The position numbers and the translations under genes are program-made. DNA of 12,330 nt from Clostridiales bacterium (GTDB lineage Bacteria; Bacillota; Clostridia; Saccharofermentanales; Saccharofermentanaceae), in the NCBI GenBank assembly GCA_016930475.1, contig JAFGGR010000184.1, positions 1 through 12,330 of the forward strand, given 5' to 3'. Numbering within the stretch: position 1 is the first letter of the stretch; every line of letters begins with the position of its first letter. Below are positions 4,899 to 11,409 of the stretch, piece by piece. The notes under the pieces were generated by a model. That model saw only the letters and a list, made by a program, of their open reading frames with translations, searched no databases and had not been told where the DNA came from.

Positions 4899-6836
4899 TC
4901 ACGCATCCCTCGTGCTTAATAGCTTCAGCGGCTCGCTTCTCAGATTGCTGCGAATTTGCACAAGAGATATCCCCAGGGCAAGTAAAGTAACCGACGATCC
5001 GCAGAGGAACGCGATGAGCAGTCCTTCAGTACCGGTGGCGGGTAGCATTTCCTCCGCGTTACCAACAGAGTTTGCCCAGTTGCTGTATTCGGTGCTGAAG
5101 GTGACCCATTGAGAGAGTTCGGACAGGAGCCCCATTGCAAGTCCGGAGAGGGCGTATCCGGCGGCGCTGCCGAGTGTGCTGCCGAGAGCAACGATTGCCA
5201 TCACTCCGGACAACAGAGAGACAGTGCAGGATCGCTTATCCATTCCGAGTGAGCGCTCAATGGCCGTTCGTTTCTTTTGTTTGCCGATAAACAGGTTGCT
5301 GAAAAAAAGAAGGATCAGCACGGTAACGAGAAGGCCGGAGATGAACAACGCGAACGCGACTTGTTTGATTTGCGCCAGGCCTTCTTTGATTCGGGTATAT
5401 CCTTTATCATAGATCGTTATCTCTAATTTGTCGGAAATCCCGGCATCCACACCGTACTTCCCCCATCTCTCCAAATACCTCTCCACGCTTCCGTTCGGAA
5501 TCCGGAAAACCGTGTTGTACCCCTTCATCGGCCCGTAATCCAGAATATTGTTCGCGACACTGTTTTTCACGGAAGCAGCCGGAATCACCACGCCGTACCC
5601 GGCCATATCGTACCCCGAGGAATAGGATGCCTTGTTGATCTCGTTATAGATCCCGACCACCGTGTAATCGTGTGCCTCGAATACCTCGTAGCTCTTGCCC
5701 TGCGCGTTCAGAAGATGGTTGGGGTTTCCCATCGGTAGACCGTCCGGCGGGAAATCCTGGCTGGCCGAACCCCTGTAGTCGGCGTAATACAGTGATAGCG
5801 GCACGGTGTCGCCGATTTCGTACCCGTGCATTTTCGCGAATTCCTGACTGATCAGGCAAACGATCTGCCCCTCTTTGTACTCCTCCGGTGAGATATCGCG
5901 TCCATTTATTATCACGGAGTTTCCGTTATAGAAAGATATCAGAAATTGGGTGTTGTCTGTGGGAATCACGGGAATCGTATGCTCCGCCATATCCATCGCC
6001 TTCGCCAACTCGAGCCACCGGAGTCCCCGCGGCGTATCGTAGAACCCCTCCGTTACCTCTTCACAAGCATATTCCATTGGCATGCTGTCGGGAATCATCT
6101 CCCCGTTCGGGCTGTACTGGCTCGAAATAAGATAGTTTGAACCCATCGATCGCGGGAAAAATTCGCCGGCCAACGCGTCAACCCCGGTATGCGTATCCAC
6201 CCATTCCTGATGGGAGGGTCTCCATTCCAGCGCCATGACATAAGTTTTCCCCGCATACAAGGTCTGTGGATCCGCGTTGTAGTGATCACAGAACAGGATC
6301 GTCTCCGTCCCGAAAATCTCCCGCCCCGCTATTCCGTTTCGCCCGTAGAGTTCCCGCAGGATCTTCAGCTGCACCGTATGATCAGGAACGCAATCTTCAA
6401 GCGGCGTAACCTCGACAATCGGATAGTGTTCCCGTGTCTGCGCGATCAGGCGGATGTACGTGTTGTCGGGGTATACAAAACTCGGGTCATACGCTCCGTA
6501 ATACGGACGGTGAACGGGAGGATCGATATAGTCCGCTCCCTCGAAAAGCAGTGCCTCCGGAGGAAGCATGATGTCGTAAACCGGCGACGAAAATTCATTC
6601 ATGTCCCTTTTCTCTGCGTCCCAGATCTCCATTGTCTCAAACCTGTCCGGCTTCTGGGATACGAGGCCGATCGTCACAAAGACCTCTTCCACGCGCTTCA
6701 TATTTTGCTCGCCCGTCCGATAGAGAACGACCCCCAAGGTCAACAGCATGGCCGACAGGCCGATCAGGATCAAAAACAGACCCGATCGCAGCGGCGTTCG
6801 ACGGATCTGACGAATACTGTTTCCGAATTCACCCAT
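4899..6836 (-). CDS. FtsX-like ABC transporter permease, large (645 aa)
   Basis: Inner-membrane permease of the MacB/FtsX type and last gene of the operon. Layout: an amino-terminal membrane helix at about 18-38, a long extracytoplasmic domain of about 450 residues (40-490), then three membrane helices at about 493-516, 537-567 and 604-627. The coupling-type segment RTAIERSLGMDKR follows the second helix, the usual place for ATPase contact in this family. Such permeases do not carry substrate through a channel; they transmit ATPase movement to the outer domain to release lipoproteins, export peptides or control enzymes. The outer domain is larger than MacB's (about 230 residues) and I do not recognise its fold; it is rich in Tyr, Asp and Pro. 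The start at 6834-6836 has an AAAGGAG site (6847-6853). It follows the ATPase gene by 64 bases. The substrate is unknown. Confidence 0.88.
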   Translation of the reverse strand: MGEFGNSIRQIRRTPLRSGLFLILIGLSAMLLTLGVVLYRTGEQNMKRVEEVFVTIGLVSQKPDRFETMEIWDAEKRDMNEFSSPVYDIMLPPEALLFEGADYIDPPVHRPYYGAYDPSFVYPDNTYIRLIAQTREHYPIVEVTPLEDCVPDHTVQLKILRELYGRNGIAGREIFGTETILFCDHYNADPQTLYAGKTYVMALEWRPSHQEWVDTHTGVDALAGEFFPRSMGSNYLISSQYSPNGEMIPDSMPMEYACEEVTEGFYDTPRGLRWLELAKAMDMAEHTIPVIPTDNTQFLISFYNGNSVIINGRDISPEEYKEGQIVCLISQEFAKMHGYEIGDTVPLSLYYADYRGSASQDFPPDGLPMGNPNHLLNAQGKSYEVFEAHDYTVVGIYNEINKASYSSGYDMAGYGVVIPAASVKNSVANNILDYGPMKGYNTVFRIPNGSVERYLERWGKYGVDAGISDKLEITIYDKGYTRIKEGLAQIKQVAFALFISGLLVTVLILLFFSNLFIGKQKKRTAIERSLGMDKRSCTVSLLSGVMAIVALGSTLGSAAGYALSGLAMGLLSELSQWVTFSTEYSNWANSVGNAEEMLPATGTEGLLIAFLCGSSVTLLALGISLVQIRSNLRSEPLKLLSTRDA

Positions 6837-6900
6837 CGTTATTTTGCTCCTTTAGGTCTTACGTTCTCCGCTTTCATCACCACAACCCGATCAAACTCCT

Positions 6901-7560
6901 CTACGTTCGAAGCTCCCCGTCGCGCATCCGGTAAACGGCATCGGCCTGCTCACAGACATTCGGGTTATGGGTGATGACGATCACCAGGTACCCCTTCTCA
7001 TGTGCCAGGTTTTTCATTATCTTTACGATATTCTCCTCATTTGCCGAATCCAGATTCCCGGTCGGCTCGTCCGCCAGAATGATCTTCCCGCCTGCCGCAA
7101 GCGCCCTGGCAATGGAAACCCTCTGCTGCTCCCCGCCGCTCATCATGACGGGAAACTGTTGATAGGTTTTCTCCCCCAGGCCGATCTCGCCGATCAGCCG
7201 TTTGGCCGTCTCTGCCGCTGTCGCCTTGCTCACATGCAACAGTTCCATCGGGTACATCACGTTTTCGAGCGCCGTCAGAAGCGGGAAAAGATTAAAGGAC
7301 TGATAGACCACGGAGGCCACCTCTCTTCTATACTTATCGCGGTCCATCGCCGCCATAGTGCAGCCCTCTACGAGTATCTCCCCGGAGGTAGGCAGGTCCA
7401 ATCCGGCCAGAAGGGACAAAAGAGTACTCTTTCCGCTGCCGGACGGCCCCGTTACCGCATAGAATTTCCCCGCCGCAAAATGGCAGTTCACCCGTTTGAG
7501 CGCCTCGATCGACTGGTATTTACCCTGATAAATATATCCGACATCCCTGACTTCCAGCAT
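6901..7560 (-). CDS. ABC transporter ATP-binding protein (MacB/LolD type)
   Basis: A 219-aa cytoplasmic ATPase that powers the two neighbouring FtsX-like permeases. All nucleotide-binding motifs are present: Walker A GPSGSGKST (38-46), Q-loop Gln87 in VYQSFNLFP, signature MSGGE (140-144), Walker B IILADE with catalytic Glu165, the D-loop GNLD, and switch His198 in VITHNP. The FNLFP after the Q-loop and DEPTGNLD are characteristic of the LolD/MacB/FtsE branch. The signature begins Met rather than Leu and ends Glu rather than Gln, both tolerated substitutions. The start at 7558-7560 is preceded by a GGGAGGGAG run that overlaps the stop region of the upstream permease (18-base gap), so translation is probably coupled. 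Middle gene of the three-gene operon. Confidence 0.95.
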   Translation of the reverse strand: MLEVRDVGYIYQGKYQSIEALKRVNCHFAAGKFYAVTGPSGSGKSTLLSLLAGLDLPTSGEILVEGCTMAAMDRDKYRREVASVVYQSFNLFPLLTALENVMYPMELLHVSKATAAETAKRLIGEIGLGEKTYQQFPVMMSGGEQQRVSIARALAAGGKIILADEPTGNLDSANEENIVKIMKNLAHEKGYLVIVITHNPNVCEQADAVYRMRDGELRT

Positions 7561-7578
7561 ATCTATATCTCCCTCCCA

Positions 7579-8820
7579 TCAGTCCAAAGCGGTCAGCAAT
7601 TGCATCACGCTGAATTTTCCCAATATCTTAAGCGCCACGGCCGTGCCGGCCATGTAGACGACAAAGAACGAAATACCCACCCCAAGCCCGAGCACAGTAT
7701 CCATATCGACAAAAAAAGACGCGACGATGACGCCCGCCAGACTTCCGCTTATTACCAGAATCGCACTCTCGAAAAGCAGCATCCCGAAGCAGTTCCTCCG
7801 GCTCACCCCCAGAGATCGCATGATCGCGATCTCCGGCCTTCGGCTCTGCAGCAGGAGATAGGATACGACAAAGCCCAAAAAACCTACAATCACAACAATA
7901 ACCGGCATCAGAATCTGCGTCAGCGTTATATTCTCCCGGAGCCGGGTGGCGGTCTTGATGAAGGTTTCATCGTTCACCGTCAGGGCAATTCCGTGCTGCG
8001 AACTGTTGGCCTCGGAAATGACCGGCAGTAAGCCGACCTCATCCATCTCGGCCTTGAACGAATTGAGATCCAGCGGCTTTGCGACGCGAAAACGAGCCGA
8101 ATCCGCGAAAAACGTACTCCCGGCCTGCTTTTGAATCTCCCGTTGCCACTTCACCGGAAAAATCATCTGCGCCGCCCTCGTCGCAATCTCGCTGACCGGG
8201 ATCCGGAAACTCCCGACGATCCTCAACTCATAAACGCCCAACCGGTTATAATTCTTCATCGCGTTATCACCGGGATAGGTAACGGAAAACAAGGTCACCC
8301 GAATGCTATCCCCCACCGCGAGCCCGAGCTCTTCCATCTCCTGCTCCCTGATCACACAAACCGACTCCGTTCCGGTAAGCAACTCGCTTCCCGCACCCTC
8401 TGCGAAAGTAAATCCCTCCGCAGACGCGCCGGTTAAAGCCTCCACCCGGTTTACGCCGAGCCCTAAGGGAAAAGTAATGTCCCCCCGCTCCATTTTCGCC
8501 GCTTCGTCTCCGGATACTTCCCCCATCGCCGCCGCGATCTCCGACGTATATTGAAGATCCGTCACGTATCCGGAATCCTCCAGCGCCTGAATCACGCGCT
8601 CCTGGATTATCATTCCCGAACTCATCGTCCCGTTTAAATTGCTGATCCGGGCCTCGATCGGAATCGCTTCCGACAACGCCTCCATCTGTTGCAGATTCAC
8701 CAGCAGCCCGCTGAAGAACAGAAAAAGAAACACGACAATGAGCATGCAAGAAAAAACAGCCAATAAGCTCTTGGCCCAATGCCTACTAATATTCAAAACG
8801 ACTTTTCGAAAATGAAACAT
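7579..8820 (-). CDS. FtsX-like ABC transporter permease (413 aa)
   Basis: First gene of the operon and the smaller of two permeases. It has the classic MacB/LolE layout: a membrane helix at about 17-40, an extracytoplasmic domain at 45-300 and three helices at about 303-324, 346-371 and 375-398. The conserved RRPEIAIMRSLGVSRR segment (about 328-342) is the ATPase-coupling region. It probably pairs with the 645-aa permease as a heterodimer over a dimer of the shared ATPase; this is inferred from gene order. The ATG at 8818-8820 has only a weak GGTGAAAT site, so expression of this first gene may be limited by initiation. The start is nevertheless favoured because the membrane helix follows at the right distance. 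Substrate is not identifiable. Confidence 0.9.
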   Translation of the reverse strand: MFHFRKVVLNISRHWAKSLLAVFSCMLIVVFLFLFFSGLLVNLQQMEALSEAIPIEARISNLNGTMSSGMIIQERVIQALEDSGYVTDLQYTSEIAAAMGEVSGDEAAKMERGDITFPLGLGVNRVEALTGASAEGFTFAEGAGSELLTGTESVCVIREQEMEELGLAVGDSIRVTLFSVTYPGDNAMKNYNRLGVYELRIVGSFRIPVSEIATRAAQMIFPVKWQREIQKQAGSTFFADSARFRVAKPLDLNSFKAEMDEVGLLPVISEANSSQHGIALTVNDETFIKTATRLRENITLTQILMPVIVVIVGFLGFVVSYLLLQSRRPEIAIMRSLGVSRRNCFGMLLFESAILVISGSLAGVIVASFFVDMDTVLGLGVGISFFVVYMAGTAVALKILGKFSVMQLLTALD

Positions 8821-8882
8821 ATTTCACCATAAAAGAAGGCCGGAAAAGGCAAAATGTCGCGTCAACGATTTCAGTGACATCG

Positions 8883-8894
8883 GGGAGATCTCCC
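8883..8894. promoter_or_regulatory. 12-base perfect palindrome in the ABC operon leader
   Basis: GGGAGATCTCCC is fully self-complementary and lies about 63 bases before the start codon of the first permease, downstream of the TATAAT at 8925-8930. It may be an operator site. No regulator gene for it is visible in the window. Confidence 0.35.
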
Positions 8895-8924
8895 GTTCAG
8901 CTTCGCGCAATTTACCCAGTAATT

Positions 8925-8930
8925 ATTATA
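8925..8930 (-). promoter_or_regulatory. possible -10 element of the ABC operon
   Basis: A perfect TATAAT on the minus strand, about 105 bases before the first permease start. No good -35 lies 16-18 bases upstream, so this is either an activator-dependent promoter or chance in an AT-rich patch. Confidence 0.3.
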
Positions 8931-8974
8931 TCTCAATTAATGTCTCAAACATGGGTTTTTATACAACTCATTAA

Positions 8975-9115
8975 AAAACTTTTGGTTCTGCATGAGATAT
9001 GATCCGGTGTCCGGAAGTCGATGATGCTCTGACAAAATTTAAACCGGATCTTGTCATCGCAAATGCCGGAGCAGCGCAATTCTTGCTCGGGGGACGCATT
9101 ACGATGTACGGATAA
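8975..9115 (+). pseudogene. remnant of a metallo-beta-lactamase-fold hydrolase gene
   Basis: In one plus frame the sequence reads A-stop-DMIRCPEVDDALTKFKP, then DLVIANAGAAQFL, then GGRITMYG-stop-DI. Intact MBL-fold hydrolases of the PF12706/PF13483 type carry a closely similar string at this place: AGDTIWCPEV, about ten residues, KPDVIVVNAGAAQFLEG, PITMTAEDI. The in-frame stops fall where AGD (8993-8995) and the residue before EDI/DI (9113-9115) should be. Upstream metal-binding HxHxDH and downstream His are absent, so only about 45 codons of a roughly 250-codon gene remain. It lies in the spacer between the divergent ABC operon and the methyltransferase gene. The match is from recall; the length and order of the conserved string make it credible. 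Confidence 0.65.
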
Positions 9116-9216
9116 GACATCGACAAGAATGAGCACCTCTCTTTGAATGTTAGTGTGGCATGAAAACGACAAGAAATTCTACGTCAAACGGGATACCAAT
9201 ACGACTCTCCGGTCAA

Positions 9217-9222
9217 TATAAT
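9217..9222 (+). promoter_or_regulatory. possible -10 element of the methyltransferase gene
   Basis: A perfect TATAAT lies 54 bases before the methyltransferase start codon. The region 16-18 bases upstream shows no recognisable -35, so the promoter call is weak. Confidence 0.35.
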
Positions 9223-9275
9223 ATAGATAGTAAAATTAATACATAAGGTGATTTTCACTGCTATAAAGGAGATTT

Positions 9276-10046
9276 ATGAAAAAGTGGAATGCTGATCAGT
9301 ATCTCATGTTCAAGGACGAACGGACCCAGCCGGCTAAGGATCTTGCTTCGCAGATCTATTTGGATCAGCCCACGTCAATTCTCGATATCGGCTGCGGACC
9401 GGGAAACAGTACTGCAGTTCTGGCGGAGCGATATCCGGATGCTGATATTCTCGGAATCGATAATTCTGAGGAAATGGTTACGGCGGCTTGCACAAATTAC
9501 CCGCATTTGAAATTTCAACGATTTGACGCAGAAAAGGATCTGATATCGCTCGGTCAAACCTATGATGTCATTTTCTCGAACGCATGCATTCAATGGATTC
9601 CGAATCATGAAAAACTCATTAAAGATATGATGAGTCTCCTCAACAATGGGGGCGTGTTGGCGGTTCAGATACCGATGATCTGGGAGGAACCGCTTCACAA
9701 GGAACTCAAAGCGTTGGCAGTATCCGATAAATGGGCGGTAGAAATGCGTGTTGCGGAGTGTTTCTATCATCTCGGGTACGAAGAATATTATGATGTTCTT
9801 GCAGAAAATTCCTCTGACTTCCGTGCCTGGGAAACGGTGTATATGCACAGGATGCAGTCACACGAGTCCATTCTGGAATGGTACCGCGGCACGGCAATGC
9901 TTCCCTACCTTAGTGTATTACCGGAAGATAAAAAACATTCTTTTGAAGAAGATTATTGGGGCCGTCTGAAAGTTGTTTATACGGAGCAAAAGAACGGCGA
10001 AATTCTTTTTCGCTTTCCGAGATTCTTTTTTGTTGCAGTGAAGTAG
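9276..10046 (+). CDS. tam: trans-aconitate 2-methyltransferase-like SAM methyltransferase
   Basis: A 256-aa cytoplasmic class I SAM-dependent methyltransferase, nearly the same length as E. coli Tam (252 aa), which methylates trans-aconitate and so removes an inhibitory by-product of the citric acid cycle. Matches along the whole chain to the Tam pattern as I remember it: N-terminal WNADQYLMFKDERTQPA; SAM motif DIGCGPGNST (37-46); acidic Asp62 at the end of the second strand (GIDNS); Asp84; SNACIQWIPNHEKL; SLLNNGGVLAVQIPMIWEEP; YYDVL; YMHRMQSHESILEWYRGT; and the terminal FRFPRFFFVAVK. The start is fixed by AAAGGAG (9265-9271), five bases before ATG. It is the only intact plus-strand gene, divergent from the ABC operon and convergent with the flavin oxidoreductase. 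The true substrate in this organism could be another small carboxylate. Confidence 0.88.
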   Translation: MKKWNADQYLMFKDERTQPAKDLASQIYLDQPTSILDIGCGPGNSTAVLAERYPDADILGIDNSEEMVTAACTNYPHLKFQRFDAEKDLISLGQTYDVIFSNACIQWIPNHEKLIKDMMSLLNNGGVLAVQIPMIWEEPLHKELKALAVSDKWAVEMRVAECFYHLGYEEYYDVLAENSSDFRAWETVYMHRMQSHESILEWYRGTAMLPYLSVLPEDKKHSFEEDYWGRLKVVYTEQKNGEILFRFPRFFFVAVK

Positions 10047-10163
10047 CATACCCATTGGAGTGTATAGACCGAATTGAACCGAATGAGAATATGGTTTACC
10101 TTTTTAAAATTGCTGGACAAGATCCATCCTGAGAAAATGAATGTATTAATAAGCTATGAGAAA

Positions 10164-10203
10164 GCCCGCGTCTACAGTCTCTTAGACTTCTTTAAGGCCG
10201 GGC
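10164..10203 (-). terminator. weak candidate terminator hairpin of the flavin oxidoreductase gene
   Basis: On the minus strand, outer arms GCCCG/CGGGC (10199-10203 and 10164-10168) enclose an inner hairpin AGTCT-AAG-AGACT (10176-10188), followed by TTTCTC. The structure spans the stop codon at 10172-10174. The T tract is short and interrupted, so function is uncertain. Confidence 0.3.
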
Positions 10204-11182
10204 AGCGATCGTAATGGGTAAACCACAGGCATGTTTTACAGCGCAAACATGGCTCATGATCTTTATTCGAAAGAGAATTTGCAAAGAACAAAGGGTCAGC
10301 CAAAAACGGCCTCCCGAAAGCTGCAAAGTCGCAGAGCCCGTTTTCGAGCAGCGTGTTCCCTCTGTTGAGCGTTCGGATATCGTTTACGACCGTTACCGGA
10401 ATGTTAACATGCTTCTTAATATCTGTGCCGGCGAATACGACAGAATTAAACGGGAAGCCTTCCGGTATTGCTGTATACCTGCTTGCCGGGATACCGGAGG
10501 ACACATGCAGCAATTCCACTCCGAGCGCCTCCAGGGCCTGCGCGGTTTGAATATCCGTATTCATATCGTCACTCCAGCCCATACGATAGGAAAATATGAA
10601 GTCGGCGCCAAGAAAAACTCGAATGCCGTTAATGATACACCGGACAAGATGCAGCCTCCCATCCACGTCACCGCCGTAGATGTCCGTTCTTTGGTTTGCA
10701 AGTGGCGATGCAAACATATTCAGGAAAAAACCATGAGCTCCATGCAGCTCTATACCGTCACAGCCGGCTTCTTTGCATCGAAAGGCGGCTTCTACAAATT
10801 CTTCTGTGATAACGGCAAGTTCTTCGGCGGTAAGCCTATTCACAGAATCGCCGTTTTGGTGACCGATGCTGGGATACGCCAACTGCGCAAATAGTCTGGT
10901 ATCACGCTCATGGCAAGCGGCAGCAATGGCGCGAAGATTGTCTATATGCTCATCTGCGTAAATACCTGCTCCACCGGCGGTTGGGCGCGCTTTAGTAACC
11001 GACAATGATTGAGTAATCATCAGCCCCATGCCGTTTGCCGCTCGATCCAGGTAGTGCCGCAGCAATGTGTCGCTCATGACTCCCGTCGGAAGTTCCGGCA
11101 TTCCAAAGGGTACCATGGGTGCCATGACCACCCTGTTTTGAAACGGAACTTTTTTTATCCTTATTGGCTCGAAAATCTTCAT
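10172..11182 (-). CDS. Old Yellow Enzyme-family NADH:flavin oxidoreductase
   Basis: A 336-aa FMN-dependent TIM-barrel reductase; relatives reduce activated C=C bonds such as enones or enoates using NAD(P)H. Seen: N-terminal FEPIRIKKVPFQNRVVMAPM; Gln100 in FAQLAYPS; active-site His147/His150 in ELHGAHGFFLNMFASP; the family string NQRTDIYGGDVDGR; Arg200 in YRMGWSDD; and a phosphate-binding AAFGRPFLADP. The His of the usual QLxHAGR motif is replaced (AYPS). The carboxyl end carries four cysteines (312, 315, 318, 327), like the [4Fe-4S] site of 2,4-dienoyl-CoA reductase and enoate reductase types, but the chain stops nine residues later without the FAD/NAD domains those enzymes have. It may take electrons from a partner or directly from NAD(P)H. 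The start at 11180-11182 has an AAGGATGG site and a promoter at 11233-11260. Confidence 0.9.
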   Translation of the reverse strand: MKIFEPIRIKKVPFQNRVVMAPMVPFGMPELPTGVMSDTLLRHYLDRAANGMGLMITQSLSVTKARPTAGGAGIYADEHIDNLRAIAAACHERDTRLFAQLAYPSIGHQNGDSVNRLTAEELAVITEEFVEAAFRCKEAGCDGIELHGAHGFFLNMFASPLANQRTDIYGGDVDGRLHLVRCIINGIRVFLGADFIFSYRMGWSDDMNTDIQTAQALEALGVELLHVSSGIPASRYTAIPEGFPFNSVVFAGTDIKKHVNIPVTVVNDIRTLNRGNTLLENGLCDFAAFGRPFLADPLFFANSLSNKDHEPCLRCKTCLWFTHYDRCPALKKSKRL

Positions 11183-11219
11183 GATCCATCCTTATATCTA
11201 AGTGGCAATAGAGTTCTGT

Positions 11220-11233
11220 TTCAGATGTCTGAA
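11220..11233. promoter_or_regulatory. inverted repeat over the start site of the flavin oxidoreductase gene
   Basis: TTCAGA-TG-TCTGAA is a perfect six-base inverted repeat with a two-base centre. It abuts the -10 box and covers the predicted transcription start, the classic place for a repressor operator. Binding is inferred. Confidence 0.4.
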
Positions 11234-11260
11234 TTATAATGGAAATATGAAATGTTGCAA
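11233..11260 (-). promoter_or_regulatory. promoter of the flavin oxidoreductase gene
   Basis: On the minus strand, TTGCAA (11255-11260, four of six to the -35 consensus) is followed after 16 bases by a perfect TATAAT (11233-11238). Start predicted near 11226, about 45 bases before the ATG. Confidence 0.6.
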
Positions 11261-11383
11261 GTATGCACTATTTGTACCACACCAGCAAAAAGGACACATA
11301 TGCAGTGGTAAGCTAAACCTGGATACAGTGAATCGGTAGTATTAATAAAAGGATTGCACAGTTGACAACGCTACATCTTAGAG

Positions 11384-11409
11384 TAAACAGGAAAAGTTAT
11401 CGCTGTTTA
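11384..11409 (-). other. hairpin at the end of the surface protein gene
   Basis: Seven-base arms TAAACAG/CTGTTTA (11384-11390 and 11403-11409) flank a 12-base loop, and the right arm includes the stop codon. No T tract follows, so it is not a standard terminator. Confidence 0.25.

Noticed and set aside
6189..8031. Long plus-strand frames (261 and 354 aa) opposite the ABC genes
   Set aside because: Antisense shadows of GC-rich coding sequence. The minus-strand frames carry clear ABC motifs.
10054..10128. Plus-strand open stretch after tam reading RIEPNENMVYLF
   Set aside because: Under 30 codons, no start or ribosome binding site, family not recognisable.
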